Shown here piece by piece: positions 27,496 through 40,176 of a stretch of DNA of 64,000 bases (positions within the stretch are counted from its first letter, which is position 1; each line of letters begins with the position of its first letter). The stretch comes from Flaccisagitta enflata (Eukaryota > Chaetognatha > Sagittoidea > Aphragmophora): the NCBI GenBank assembly GCA_965153355.1, contig OZ231126.1, positions 61,380,001-61,444,000 on the forward strand, in the 5' to 3' direction. Below the pieces are notes generated by a model. It was not told where the DNA came from. It saw nothing but the letters and a program-made list of their open reading frames with translations, and searched no databases. Position numbers and translations under genes: made by a program.

Positions 27496-29107
27496 AGGGG
27501 TTTTTTATCGTCCCTTTACGTAACCAAGCTCGTTAAAAGTGACAAACTTCGCTTTATGCATGCGAGTTTGCGGACTACAATGACCTTCACATAATTAATC
27601 TCATCGTCGTTGAATATATATGGAACAATTGGAACCTGCTTCCCAGTAATTGCCAATGTTTATTCTTGTTTATTCTTGACTTAGAAAAAAAAGAATTTTC
27701 TTGCTTAAAGGAGAAGAATAACTCTGCTAAAAAGTTACTAAAAACTTGCTAAAAGGCTTTTGAAATAGTGATAATAGTTACTAAAACTTGCTAAAAGCTT
27801 GGTAAAAAACTTACTTAGGATTTTGAAATGATGCTATCAGTCAGGATTCCCGGTTGCCAAAAGCTTAAAGAAAATAAAAAAAAATAGACACCTCACAGAT
27901 TTCTGCACAGAGGACCTAAAAAGGCTGTAGAACACGATTTTGATATTCATTTTGATCTAACTTGAGCCAAAAAAATTAGAAACGGTTTTTTGTGCTAAAA
28001 ACAGCTATTTTTCTTTAAAAAATAGTGTAAAATGAAACATTTCAGACTTTTTTTTAACAGAAACTTAAAGTACCAATATCAAATGAGATCAAATGAGATC
28101 AAGTGCAAACTTTCAAAAACAGCAAAAATTGTGTAGGAACACTAAAAATTGAATCAGCACAGTGCAAATGATCAAAATACATCAATATCATTCAGAATTA
28201 ACCCAAAAATATGAAACAAATAGTGTTTTTATAGCAAACACAATTTTTTACATAAAAAAAAGTTCTAATTTTTTTGGCTCAAGTTAGGTCAAAATGAATA
28301 TCAGAATCGTGTTCTACAGCCTTTTTAGGTTCCCTGTGCAAAAAACTGTGTGTCCATCTTTTTTTTTCAAAACCTTTAAAATTGAGATTTTCTCTAACCA
28401 GAATCCTGACCGCTATGATACTAATGAAAATTTGCTAAAATGTTGCTGAAATGTTGCTAAAACTATGCTAAAATGTTGCTAAAACTATGCTAAAATGTTG
28501 CTAAAATTATGATAAAATGTTACTAAAAAGAAGCTCAAGTAGAGCGACCCATTTTAGCAATATATTAGCAACGTTTTAGCAGTCGCTAAAATTTAAAGGG
28601 CACATAAACACTTTTTAAAAAATTTTTTAGCAAATTTTTAGCAGTATGAGCCTTAAAAAAAGGGGTCCTGTTTTTAAAAGATTCATGCTAAAAACTGCTA
28701 AAAACATTTTTAGCCTGCCCCCCCCCCCCCCCCCACTTGTGGCGAAGAAGTGAATCTCGTTTCTCCTGAGATACATAGATAGAATTTTAGTATTCGTCGC
28801 GGATTTCGATTCTTCTATCTCGATTGTTATCTTTTTTGTTAATGCCAAGGAAAACTTAGGACAGGCATCTGCGAAAGATCAAGATAAAACTCTTCCCCCC
28901 CCCTTGTTTTTTTCGCCTTCTCCCCCATTTGCTGATATTTTCTTCCACAATCGTTAAAGTGAAACATTCCTCTCCTTCTCCCTGTCATAAAACATATATG
29001 GGATTGTTGTTGTAACTTTTATGACCTTGTTAAATCTGCCAAACGCTGATAAAATATTTGTTTTCTGGCGTTCTTTTTATTTTAGATTTTAATTTTGGCA
29101 TTCAACC
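27496..29107 (+). other. Spacer between CHEK1 and POLR2B
   Basis: About 1.6 kb without a gene. It contains the palindrome at 27836-28413, short TTGCTAAAA tandem units on both sides of it (27715-27830 and 28430-28560), and a 17-base C-run near 28718. The POLR2B promoter presumably lies in the last few hundred bases, but I see no convincing TATA box. Confidence 0.5.
27836..28413 (+). repeat. Palindromic element, about 580 bp, centre near 28125
   Basis: The left arm runs CAGTCAGGATTC, GGACCTAAAAAGGCTGTAG, AACACGATTTTGATATTC and CTTGAGCCAAAAAAATTAG. The right arm has CTAATTTTTTTGGCTCAAG, GAATATCAGAATCGTG, CTACAGCCTTTTTAGGT and GAATCCTGACCG. No coding capacity. Confidence 0.85.
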
Positions 29108-32100
29108 ATGTACGATCCGGACGAAGAAGCGGGAACGATGTACGAGGGGGAGGAAGAAGAGGAGGAGGCAGAAGATGAAATCAATCCTGGTAATGAGCTT
29201 TGAAGGGAGAAGAAAACTATTTCCTCATATTGATTGCTTTGGGACCTAACTTAGTAACTATGCAAATCGATAAGAGGAAAATGCTGCTCTGACGCAAGAT
29301 GATGAATAGTACAGAGTATATCTTGGAAGATACGCGGAGCAAGGTGAAGGTTCTTTCTGGCTTGAGCTCTTTCGGTGAATGAAGATTGAAGAATCAAGAG
29401 CACTGCATGGCCTAACACTAGTTACTCGGAAAAAATGCCAGGGCATATAGACCCATACTGGGTGATAGTATGGACCCCTCCCATCACATCCATACCGATA
29501 ACAAAATGTTCTACTTGGAAATTAGGTCAAAATGGCCTAATATGGCCATTTTCAGGTCATTTTGGCTATTTTATGGATTTTGAGCCTTCTTTTGGTTTGA
29601 CCGTTTTATTTTTCTTCAATATTGATGCCAATAAGTAGTTTTTTTTCCTGTGGATACATGCTGGGCTAAATCGTAAAAAAAACTGGTCAAATTGACCTGA
29701 TTTGGCCAGATTTAAGGCATTTTTCAGGCCTAAAATCCATTCCATCTCGTCTTAAGCATTTAGAATGTATACGTACGCTGAAGCTGTTACCTTATGGTAT
29801 GTCCTCACCAAATGAATGTTTTACTGGCCAGAGATGCCAAATCTCAGGTCAAAATGACCTTATATGGCCAAAATCTGCCTTTTTACAGCCCCATAATTTC
29901 TATCAGGATGCATGTTATTGTTATCATGATTACAACTTTCATCATTGTTATCACTGTTGTTGTTGTTGTCGTTGTCGTTGTTGTCATTGTCGTTGTTGTT
30001 TCTGCTGCTGCTGTCACAGTCGTTGTTGTTGTCATCCATGATGTCGATATTTGTGTTTTTGTTGTTGTTGTTGTTGTTGTTGTTGTTATTTTTGTTATTT
30101 TTTTGTCATTGTACAGGATCTTATTCTTGATTGATAAACCCTGACGTTCAAGCAGTGTTTGAATTTTGTTTAAAGTTTTATCCATTGGAAATTATCCTCT
30201 CGCGAATCGTCAGTGAAAAAAGAAGTCCTTGTAATGGAAGATATTGCTGGGGTCCTTTTATCAGCGTGCAACGCCTTGTCCGTCCCGCTTTGTCCGTCCG
30301 TCGGTTGGTTGGTTGGTCGGTCTTGTTTGATTGCTTCTTTTGCGTGCAACTGACTCAATGACGGAATTTAAAGAACTAGAAATATAATTTTTCCAAGGTC
30401 ATACACTCCTCAAAAGGGCTTCAATAGCCAAAAAATTAGCTGATATCTGGCCATATCTGCTCATCATGACCAGGGTTTTGGTTGTTAAAGTCGAATATGT
30501 ATCCACAATATCACGAGACTCATAATCCAAGAGAAATAAAGTGATATTACGTTATCAAATCTTTTTACCTCCTGTCAAGGCTTTTAAGGGTGAAAAAAGT
30601 TCTGTGTTTGGCCTGAAATTTCGGCTGTTTTAGCTGGGAATATATTCATCCAATAGAATCACACCCGGAGGGGACTGTTTTGGAGAGAAAAAAATTTGGT
30701 TAGGTTTTTAAACCTACTTTTGGGCAGCGGCCTTGAAGGGGCCGATGACCTATGCTTTCACATATGCAGAAATTTCTCCTTCTTCTTCTTCTTCTTCTCT
30801 GTCCATTCCCCCCCCAGCTTTGCGGCCCAAATTCTGGCTGTGAGGCCCATATTCCACCCCAGAGATCCAAATTCTAACCTTGAGGCCCAAATTCTAGCCT
30901 TGAGGCCCAAATTCTAGCCCAAAGGCCCAAAATCTAGCCCTGAGACTCAAATTCTAGCTGTGAGGCTCATTCCAAACCTCAAAGCCCCAATTCCAGCCTC
31001 GAAGCCATAATTCCAGCTTCAAGGCCATAATTCCAGTTTCAAGGCTCAAATCCAAGCCTCAAGGCTCAACTCCAATCCTCAAGGCCCCAATTCCAGCCTT
31101 GAGGCCATAATTCCAGCCTTGAGGCTCAAATAAAAGCAGCATAGGTCATCGGCCCTTTCGGGGCCGTTGCCCCTCTAACCACCTCACACCCACATACACT
31201 CACATAGGGGCAACGGGTACCGCTGACCATCTAACGCTTTTGCGACTATTTTAAAATGGAGTTATAGCCTGAAAAATGCCTTAAATCTGGCCAAATCAGG
31301 TCAATTTGACCAGTTTTTTTTTTTTTGCGTTATAGCCCAGCATGTATCCACAGGAAGAAAAAATACTTATTGGCATCAATTTTGTAGAAAAATAAAATGG
31401 TCAAACCAAAAAAAGGCTCAATCTCCATAAAATAGCCAAAATGACCTGAAAAATGGCCATATTAGGCCATTTTGACCTAATTTCCAAGTAGAACATTTAG
31501 TTTTTGGTATGGATGTGATGGGAAGGGTCCATACTATCGCCCAGTATGGGTCTATATGCCCTGGCATTTTTTCCGAGTAACTAGCGTTAGGCCATGCAGT
31601 GCTCAAGAGGCGTGTTAACCTTTGAAACTTTTTTGTTTAAATCGATATCGGTTGATGAACTCTTTCTCGTCTGAAAAAGTTTCAAGCGGAAAAAAAGATC
31701 TTCGCCTATCAATATCAGTTTTGCCTGAGGTGTTTTTCTCAAGTTTTTGCTTTTTCCGGTACCGAATGAGCTGTCACCCTCGATGAGCGTTACGCAGATT
31801 TGTCCTTTTAATTTAACGAACGCTATGATAAAACATTTTTTGTCCCCGACGCGACGAACAGTTTTCGTCGGTGACTATGACATAAGGCAAAACAGCCAAT
31901 TTTTGTATACACCATCTTCTAGTTAGCTCAGTAAAGACCTTATTTCGACTTTCTGGTTTGATGCTTGAAGATCCAGTAATACTTGATATGTCCACTAATC
32001 CAAGTTTTTGTTCCTCTCAGGAAAGTTTACAGGGATGTATATAGTTCTATGATCTTTGATTAATTTCCCCCCCCCCTGCCTTTGATTTTCTTCCCTGCAA

Positions 32101-35100
32101 TGCGTCGCGTCGGGATACAAAATCTATGATTTTCCTTCCCCACATGACAAAAACAGTATTTTTAAGGCTTAAATAATGCTAAATTGTGTCCTAATCAGAT
32201 TGTTTATATTCTTTTTATTTTCCTCATTTTAATTTTCCAATTTCCATTTTTTCCCCACTTACATTTTTTCCCCTCCCACCCACGGGGGAGGCAATGTAGA
32301 ACAATATACAGGCCTAAAAGTTTATCTGTTCAATGCACAGTAATCATCCCAGGAACCAGGCCTTTCGATTGTGATACGTGGTCCGGCATTAGTGGGAAGT
32401 CTGTTTAAAACCTTCTCTTATCTTTGGAACCAAACTTCAGAATTTTATAAAACTTTACTGGTGTTGTTTATAGGTCAATAGGAGCTTGTGTACCAATTTT
32501 CCAAAAAAAATATTAACTTTTACTACCCTTTGTCTATTATTTTTGTCGCAATATTTAGCTGGGACTTAAGTGATTTACATACCACCTTGGAAATAGGTAT
32601 ACCGACAACTTCAACTAAAGATATCTCCGGTTCTAGAAATTCTAGACTTAATTTGACAAAGATTAATTTCTTTTTACAAATATCTCCAAAATGAATGCAA
32701 TCTGGTTCTTGTAGCTATAACCGTTAAGAAATGGTAAGCAAAAGAATAAAAACATTCATTTTCAAAAATGTGAGAAAATCAAGAATGAAGAAGTCGATTT
32801 TTTAGTGACATAATGATAATCAATATGTCACTAAAAAATCGACTTCTTCATTCTTGATTTTAAAGATATCTTGGCATCTAGAAAAGCTAGAAACTATTTT
32901 TTAAAAAAGCAAAATATTCTTCATCAAAAAATCTTTAAGATGAGCGCAATCTGGTTTCTGTACAGTAGATCTCGTCTAAACTTGAGATAACGGGGGCAAG
33001 CATGGTGGAAAGACAAATGAAGGCAGGGGAGCGATAATTGGATCATAGACTAATCAAAGGATGCTTAATTCTCATACATATTATGCCATATTTCCATGTA
33101 TTCGTTAAAGTACAATATTGAGAGATTTTTGTAAACATTGTTATAATAAAATTTGCTAAATCTCTTTCACAGTATGCTCTTCTGTAAAATGTCGTTTGTT
33201 TGGCCATTGCTAGGGAGCGTATCCATGTGTGACAACCCCTAGCAACGCTTAAATGAGCATATTCTTACAGAACATACTTGGAAGAGTTATAGCAACCTAT
33301 TTAAGAATGTTCCCTAAAAAAATTTAAAATATTGATTCTTTAGCCGGAATATATGAAATGTGTTTTTGGCAACCACATATTATTAACTATGGCAAAATAA
33401 AAAAGACAGTAATAAATGATATTGAGAGTTATTTTTCTGAGCAGCTTTATAATTTTTTAGACTGATAGTTCGTCAAATTTGCTACCTGGTAAAAAAAATC
33501 AGATCTTGAAAAAGTTGATTTTTGCGCCCACAGCATTGAGTTTTGCAAAATTTGTCAATTGAACCACCACCGAATAGGTTTCAGTTTAGATCAAACTTTG
33601 AAACTTTACTATGAGCTCAGTTTTTAGAGCAAGATCAGTATTTTTGAGAGAGTGATAGCAGGTCAAATTTCTGACATAGCAAACAGATCAGAATTCAAAA
33701 AAGTCTATTTTTGTACCTTCTAATTCTTGTAAAATCTGTCAAAACTGGATATCAATTCTAAATTTTATTTTGAAGGTCTATTCACAAAAATTGATAATTC
33801 TAGTGCAAAAATACACTTTTTTGAGTTCTGATTTTTTTGCTGTGTCAAAAACTTTTCATACTATCATCATCTAAAAAATATATGAAGCTAAAAAAAAAGA
33901 TTAACATTTGAAATCAATTTTGAATAAATTTTTTTTTATTTTGACCATCCAACTTCAACCAATTTTACAAAAATTGATGTTGCAGCTACAAAAATAAACT
34001 TTTTTGAGTTCTGATTTTTTCACTGTGTCAGAAATTTGACAAGCTATCACCATTTCAAAAATTTTGATCTTGCTCTAAAAATTGAGCTCACAGTTGATTT
34101 TCAAAGTTAGATCTAAACTGAAACTGATAACAATTCGGCGATTGTTCAATAGACAAATTTTGCAAAAATCAATGCTATGGGCGCAAAAAGCAACTTTTTC
34201 AAGATCTGATTTTTCTGCTAGGTAGCAAATTTGACAAACTATCATGGTCTAGAAAATTATAAAGCTGCTCTAAAAAATGAGCTCACAATATCATTTTGAA
34301 AATTACTGTCTTTTTTTTATTTTGCCATAGTTATGGGCAATGAAGCATCCCATTATTAGTCTATATTTGAAATATCACTCCCCTGGCTTCATTTGTTTTC
34401 CTACAATGCTCGCCCCCGTTATCTCAAGTCTAGACGAGATCTACTGTAGCTTTAATCGTTTAGAAATAACAAAACAATAAACGCATATCCATGTATCCAG
34501 CGAAGTTAGAAACCAAATCATCCTTTACAAAATAAAGGCTGTATAGAGTGCTCGAAATATTGAAAACCTGAATCATCTGTTAGGTAAAAACATTATATAA
34601 CCACCTAGCACTTTCAGTTAAATGTTTTACTCAATTAATTTTACTTAATTAATTACTCAATTAATTTTACTTAATTAATTTTACTCAATTAATCAATGAA
34701 TTGCCTAGGTTTTGGTATACTTTCTTCCAAAGTTGTAGGTAGAGGGTAGTAAGAGTATGTGAATTTTTTTCTTTTTTGGTATACAAGTAGAGGGTAGTAA
34801 ATAAACCAGGCCTGTATATTCTTGAGTTTTCCCCCCCCCCGTGGGGGGATGGGGAAGGAAATCTAAGGGGAAAAAAGAGAAAAAAAAGGAAATTTGGGGA
34901 AAATATAACTTTTTACAGTACCAAATTATAAAACTCAATAAGTAGAACACAATTTAACACTATTTAAACCTTAACTACATAGTTTTATTGCTATATGGGG
35001 AAGAAAATCATGGATATAAAAATGTGACGCGACAGGGGGGGGGGGAAAAAAATCAAAAGCGACTTAAGAATATACACCCCTGAAATAAACAGCCCCTAAA

Positions 35101-37301
35101 AATTTGAATCGTATCTGAAGTCTGGTTTATTAGGTATTAGCTTATTTATATGTGGTAATATGGACTTAGGCAATTTACATAGGCAAAAGGTAGTGTAAAT
35201 TTTTTCTCCTCAACCATCGATGTATGATCACAGTTAAATGCACTTGCTAGATTGATGCCTAAGCTTTTTTATGCCGCTAGATCTTAACTGTGACACTGAC
35301 TCGCGAAGTTACACTGATTCCTGATTATAGATTTACATCTTTTTATTCAGAACTATGGCAGGAGGCATGTTGGATCGTGATTTCGTCGTACTTCGACGAG
35401 AAAGGTTTGGTGCGTCAGCAGTTGGACTCTTTCGACGAATTCATTCAAATGTCGGTGCAGAGGATCGTGGAGGACTCTACTCAAGTAGAGCTACAGGCCG
35501 AAGCGACTCACATGACGGGAGAAGTCGAAAACCCACCAAGATACTTGCTCAAGTTCGAACAGGTAAGATTTGCTGCACAGAAAGACCTTACGATGATCAA
35601 AATTACAAAATATTATTAAAATTGAAAAAAATCAAAATCAAAAAACGTCAAGAGAGATTTCTGACAGACTGCACCATGTGCATTGATTCTCCGCTTATTC
35701 GCTCTCTTGCCTCACTTTTTGTGTAAAGCTAATCTCCGCTTTTATCGTTCTTAGCTTCTAGTCATTTTGTTCTTTGATATTTGCTCTCTTTGTCTGTTAC
35801 TCGCTACACATTTCTTATGAGTGCATACATCAGGTGGAGGATTGCTAAAATAATTTTAACACGTTTTAATACATTTTAACACGATGTACCTGTTATTTTT
35901 CAAGACAGGTGTTAAAACAGTTTTATCATGTTTTAACACCTTTTACCACACTTTTCCCCGCAGGTTTTTTTAAGAACCATGTAAAAATTCATATAGAATT
36001 GCGTTAGAATTCAGTTACAACCATGTTAATCGATTTTAACACAACTTTAACACGGTTTTAACACTGTGTTATAATGGTTTTAACATGGTGTTAGAATGGT
36101 TTTAACACGATGTTTAAACGGTTTTAACACAGTTTTGACACGGTTTTAACACAATGTGGCTATGTTAAAATCCATTCTTTTGTAAACAAGAATATTTTTT
36201 AAAAATTTTCTTCCTCTTAGGTTTTAACACGTTTTAACACTGTACCTGTTATTTCCAGAGCGTTTTTAAATGTGTTAAAACGTGTTTAAACGTGTTAAAA
36301 TTACTTTAGCAATCCTCCACCTGATACATACGATATAAAATTGCCAACGATGTCCAAATTGTATGCACTGTAACAGAGTTCTTTCAGCGACATTTCTTCG
36401 TAATTTCTATCGAGAACTCTCGTTTACGAGTTTGCTTGTTGTAATAGCTTAATTAAGATCTGTTCTTGTGTCGCATTTGATGAAGTTGTGTCCGGTGGTT
36501 TCCATGGCATTCTACTCCTTGATTTCTTTTGTAAACAAAGTTCCCTCATGAGTTATTTAGAAAACTGTCAATAGAAAAGTCCGCTGAAAAATAGAAAGAA
36601 AAAGAGCACGAAACAAGCTAACCGTAAGAACCGTCAAAAATGATTTTCAATCTATTCTTCCGTCTGAAAATAAAAAAACCGCTTGACCGAAACATTTCTG
36701 GAAGTTTAGGGTAATACCCCAAAACTAAGCTCTTGCAGTGAAGTGATTTCCTGCTCATGCTACCAATTTCCTGCAGATTTACCTCTCCAAGCCGACTCAT
36801 TGGGAAAAAGACGGCGCCCCCTCTCCCATGATGCCCAACGAGGCTCGTCTCCGCAATCTCACTTACTCGGCTCCTCTGTACGTGGACATTACCAAAACGG
36901 TCATCAAAGAGGGCGAGGAACCGCGCGAAACAAATCACCCCAAGACCTTCGTCGGCAAAATTCCTATCATGTTGCGGTCGACCTACTGTCTTCTCAACGG
37001 CCTCACGGATCGTGACTTGACAGAGTTGAACGAATGTCCGCTGGACCCGGGCGGCTATTTCATCATCAACGGTTCCGAAAAAGTACTCATCGCCCAGGAA
37101 AAGATGGCCACCAACACGGTCTACGTATTCAGCATGAAAGACTCGAAATATCAGTACAAAGCCGAGATTCGGTCTTGCCTAGAACACTCTTCGCGTCCCG
37201 TGTCAACTTTGTGGGTCAATATGATCGCCAGGGGAGGCGCGGGAGCGAGAAAAGTCGCCATCGGCCAAAGAATCATCGCCATTCTTCCCTACATCAGACA
37301 A
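29108..37301 (+). CDS. POLR2B: DNA-directed RNA polymerase II subunit RPB2, 5' exons only
   Basis: Exons 29108-29189 (MYDPDEEAG with an acidic run), 35351-35562 and 36777-37301 join in frame to 273 codons. This is the N-terminal lobe/protrusion part of the second-largest Pol II subunit, which forms one side of the active-centre cleft. Matches to animal RPB2 are near-continuous: [79 protein letters not shown] and [20 protein letters not shown]. The last exon ends in PYIRQ at a GTAGGT donor in phase 0. About 900 more residues are expected, but I find no further RPB2 exon through 64000. Intron 1 is 6.2 kb and is largely inverted repeats. Confidence 0.96.
29397..31604 (+). repeat. Fold-back element, about 2.2 kb, in POLR2B intron 1
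   Basis: Inverted arms of about 350 bases. Left: GAGCACTGCATGGCCTAAC, GCATATAGACCCATACTGG, GGTCAAAATGGCC and CATTTTGGCTATTTTATGG. Right: CCATAAAATAGCCAAAATG, GGCCATTTTGACC, CCAGTATGGGTCTATATGC and GTTAGGCCATGCAGTGCTC. The interior holds a (TTG)n-rich tract (29950-30105), a degenerate GTCCGTCCGTCGG copy (30261-30362) and the nested element at 30722-31240. Confidence 0.85.
30722..31240 (+). repeat. Nested hairpin element with GGGCAGCGG ends and 22-bp tandem core
   Basis: Starts GGGCAGCGGCCTTGAAGGGG then CCGATGACCTATGCT; near 31139 the inverse AGCATAGGTCATCGG then CCCTTTCGGGGCCGTTGCCC appears. Between them lie about 15 units of GAGGCCCAAATTCTAGCCTT (30820-31130). The tail GGGTACCGCTGACCA at about 31217 is shared with the element at 37366. 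Confidence 0.7.
31838..32600 (+). repeat. Degenerate copies of the CCGACGAA repeat flanking a poly-C element
   Basis: GTCCCCGACGCGACGAACAG with TTTTCGTCGG at 31842-31870, and the body of the same family (GTCTGTTTAAAACCTTCTC onward) at 32398-32580. In between is poly-C element copy 2 (32031-32315), which starts CAGGGATGTATATAGTTCTA and ends TAGAACAATATACAGGCCT, so its stem differs from that of copy 1. Confidence 0.65.
32966..34447 (+). repeat. Fold-back element of the ACAGTAGATCTCGTCTA family with nested insertion
   Basis: Left end ACAGTAGATCTCGTCTAAAC then TTGAGATAACGGGGGC; right end GCCCCCGTTATCTCAAG then TCTAGACGAGATCTACTGT. The palindrome centre lies near 33228, where GGCCATTGCTAGGGAGCG meets CCCCTAGCAACGC. 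The right arm is about 940 bases longer because of the insertion at 33391-34332. Confidence 0.85.
33391..34332 (+). repeat. Palindromic element nested in another palindrome, about 940 bp
   Basis: Ends CTATGGCAAAATAAAAAAGA and, inverted, TTTTATTTTGCCATAG. Arms contain TCAAATTTGCTACCTGG, TCAGATCTTGAAAAAGTTG and GCGCCCACAGCATTG mirrored by CAATGCTATGGGCGC, CAACTTTTTCAAGATCTGA and AGCAAATTTGACA. The centre is near 33860. Flanks are TTATTAA and TTATGGG, so a short target duplication (TTA) is possible but not certain. Confidence 0.8.
34805..35083 (-). repeat. Poly-C element with copy-specific stem, copy 3
   Basis: In the family orientation (minus strand) it begins CAGGGGTGTATATTCTTAAG and ends CTCAAGAATATACAGGCCTG. 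Poly-G/C runs lie at both sides of an AT-rich core containing TACTGTAAAAAG. It interrupts a copy of the TAGTAATAT repeat family, whose two halves lie at 34725-34804 and 35090-35190. Confidence 0.75.
35826..36327 (+). repeat. Fold-back element, about 500 bp, in POLR2B intron 2
   Basis: Left end TACATCAGGTGGAGGATTGC then TAAAATAATTTTAACACG; right end CGTGTTAAAATTACTTTAGC then AATCCTCCACCTGATACATA. The interior is a run of TTTTAACAC and its variants, itself partly self-complementary. Confidence 0.85.
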
Positions 37302-37365
37302 GTAGGTTTGCATGTTTGTAAGAATAGTAAGCAGTTAGGCCTATGCATAGAACATAGTTTTTTGG

Positions 37366-37690
37366 CAGCGGCTCCGAAGGGGATGAAGTCCTGTAGAACG
37401 CAGGAGGAATCTGTCCGTCCGTCAGTGCGTCCGTCAGTTTGTCTGTTTGTACGTATGTCTGTCCCCCCCTGCTCCATCCGCAGGGCTTTATCTCCATATT
37501 ATTCAATGAGAGTTTGAATAACAGGGCATCCTGGATAGATAGAAGGCAGACAGAAGGATGAACGGACAGATTCCCCCTGTGTTCTACAGAACCTCATTCC
37601 TTTCGGGGTCGCTGCCCTGCTCCCCCTCAACCCCTCGAGCAGGGTATGGGTACCGCTGACCACTTACTGCTGACCACTTACTGCCTTTGG
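37366..37690 (+). repeat. Hairpin element with GGCAGCGG ends, second copy
   Basis: GGCAGCGGCTCCGAAGGGG then ATGAAGTCCTGTAGAACGC at the left; TGTTCTACAGAACCTCAT then TCCTTTCGGGGTCGCTGCC at about 37577-37614. The interior has GTCCGTCCGTCAG repeats and the tail GGGTACCGCTGACCA follows at about 37647. The outer and tail motifs match 30722-31240 while the inner stem differs. Confidence 0.7.
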
Positions 37691-40025
37691 GCTGCTGTTC
37701 TTAGTCATGTCATAGTCTACTTTCGGTGGCTCTCCGTTGTAATTTGGGATAAGTATCAGTTCCACGGCAGAAGAAATCGTAAGCCGTTTCATTCACCCCT
37801 GTAATTCGGAAGAGGGGATCCTCATGTACCCTCTCCCAAATGTACCCCAAAATGATATTCTGGCCCTAAAACCGGGGATTTTCTGCAATGTACCCCAGAT
37901 GTACCCCATTACAATGTACTGGGGATTGTTTGAAATGTACCCTACTTTGCCAAGATGTACCCCTCATTATAAGTGAGGATTGATTTGAAATGTATTCTCC
38001 TTTGCTTAGATGTACCCCCTTACTTTTAAAGTGGGTTTTGATCTAAAATGTACCCCTGATAATTGAGATGTACCCTCTTCAATATCAGTGGGTTTAGATC
38101 CCAAATGTACCCCTTACATTTGAAATGTACCCCCAGATTTTTTCCTTAGTTTTGGATTGCTCTCAGATGTACCCTCTTCATTATAAGTGGGTTTTCGATC
38201 TCAAATGTACCCCTTGCATTTGAGATGTACCCCCTTCAATATCAATGGGTTTAGATCCCAAATGTACCCCTTACATTTGAAATGTACCCCCAGATTTTTT
38301 CCTTAGTTTTGGATTGCTCTCAGATGTACCCTCTTCATTATAAGTGGGTTTCGATCTCAAATGTACCCCTGATAATTGAGATGTACCCCCTTCAATATGA
38401 GTGGGTTTAGATCCCAAATGTACCCCTTACATTTGAAATGTACCCCCAGATTTTTTCCTTAGTTTTGGATTGCTCTCAGATGTACCCTCTTCATTATAAG
38501 TGGGTTTCGATCTCAAATGTACCCCTTGCATTTGAGATGTACCCCCTTCAATATCAGTGGGTTTAGATCCCAAATGTACCCCTTACATTTGAAATGTACC
38601 CCCAGATTTTTTCCTTAGTTATGGATTGCTCTCAGATGTACCCTCTTCATTATAAGTGGGTTTCGATCTCAAATGTACCCCTGATAATTGAGATGTACCC
38701 CCTTCAATATGAGTGGGTTTAGATCCCAAATGTACCCCTTACATTTGAAATGTACCCCCAGATTTTTTCCTTAGTTTTGGATTGCTCTCAGATGTACCCT
38801 CTTCATTATAAGTGGGTTTCGATCTCAAATGTACCCCTGATAATTGAGATGAACCCCCTTCAATATGAGTGGGTTTAGATCCCAATGTACCCCTTACATT
38901 TGAAATGTACCCCCAGATTTTTTCCTTAGTTTTGGATTGCTCTCAGATGTACCCTCTTCATTATAAGTGGGTTTCGATCTCAAATGTACCCCTGATAATT
39001 GAGATGTACCCCCTTCAATATCAGTGGGTTTAGATCCCAAATGTACCCCTTACATCTGAAATGTACCCCCAGATTTTTTCCTTAGTTTTGGATTGCTCTC
39101 AGATGTACCCTCTTCATTATAAGTGGGTTTCGATCTCAAATGTACCCCTGATAATTGAGATGTACCCCCTTCAATATCAGTGGGTTTAGATCCCAAATGT
39201 ACCCCTTACATTTGAAATGTACCCCCAGATTTTTTCCTTAGTTTTGGATTGCTCTCAGATGTACCCTCTTCATTATAAGTGGGTTTAGATCTCAAATGTA
39301 CCCCTTGCATTTGAGATGTACCCCCTTCAATATCAGTGGGTTTAGATCCCAAATGTACCCCTTACATTTGAAATGTACCCCCAGATTTTTTCCTTAGTTT
39401 TGGATTGCTCTCAGATGTACCCTCTTCATTATAAGTGGGTTTCGATCTCAAATGTACCCCTGATAATTGAGATGTACCCCCTTCAATATGAGTGGGTTTA
39501 GATCCGAAATGTACCCTAACATTTGAAATGTACATTTAGATTTTTTTCCTTAGTTTTGGATTGCTCTCAGATGTGTACCTTCTTCATTATAAGGTTTCAA
39601 TGTACCCTCAGATATGTACCTCAGTTATGAATTGCTCTCAGATGTACCTTCTTCAATATCAGTGGGTTTAGATCTAAAATGTACCCCTTATATTTGAAAT
39701 GAACCCCCAGATTTTTTCCTTAGTTTTGGATTGCTATCCAGATGTACTCCTCTTCATTATAAGTGGGTTTCGATCTCAAATGTACCCTAGATAATTGGAG
39801 ATGTACTCTCTTCAATATCAGTGGGTTTAGATCCCAAATGTACCCCTTTACATTTGAAATGTACCCCCAGATTTTTTCCCTTAGTTTTGATTGCTCAGAT
39901 ACTCCTCTTCATTATAGTAATAGGTCTCAAATGTACCCCTTTGCATTTGAGATGTACTCTTCCAATATCAGTGGGTTTAGATCCCAAATGTAACTCTTTT
40001 TACATTGAAATGTACCTCAATTTTT

Positions 40026-40176
40026 AGTTGCAGATACGCAACTCTATAAGACTTTGTCCGTCCGTCCGTCCGTCCGTCCGCTCCGTCTGTCCGTCCGTCC
40101 GTAAGCATGAGTCGAAAAGTGACAACGCGCACGCCCCTGCCCACCCATCCGCAACTGGTGGCCGCATCCGGCCTTG
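40026..40176 (+). repeat. Variable-stem hairpin repeat inserted in the TGTACCCC array
   Basis: Runs from AGTTGCAGATACGCAACT, through CTCTATAAG and GTCCGTCCGTCC, to CATCCGCAACTGG and CGCATCCGGCCTTG. Array sequence resumes on both sides at the unit's T-run, which fixes both ends to within a few bases. Confidence 0.85.
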
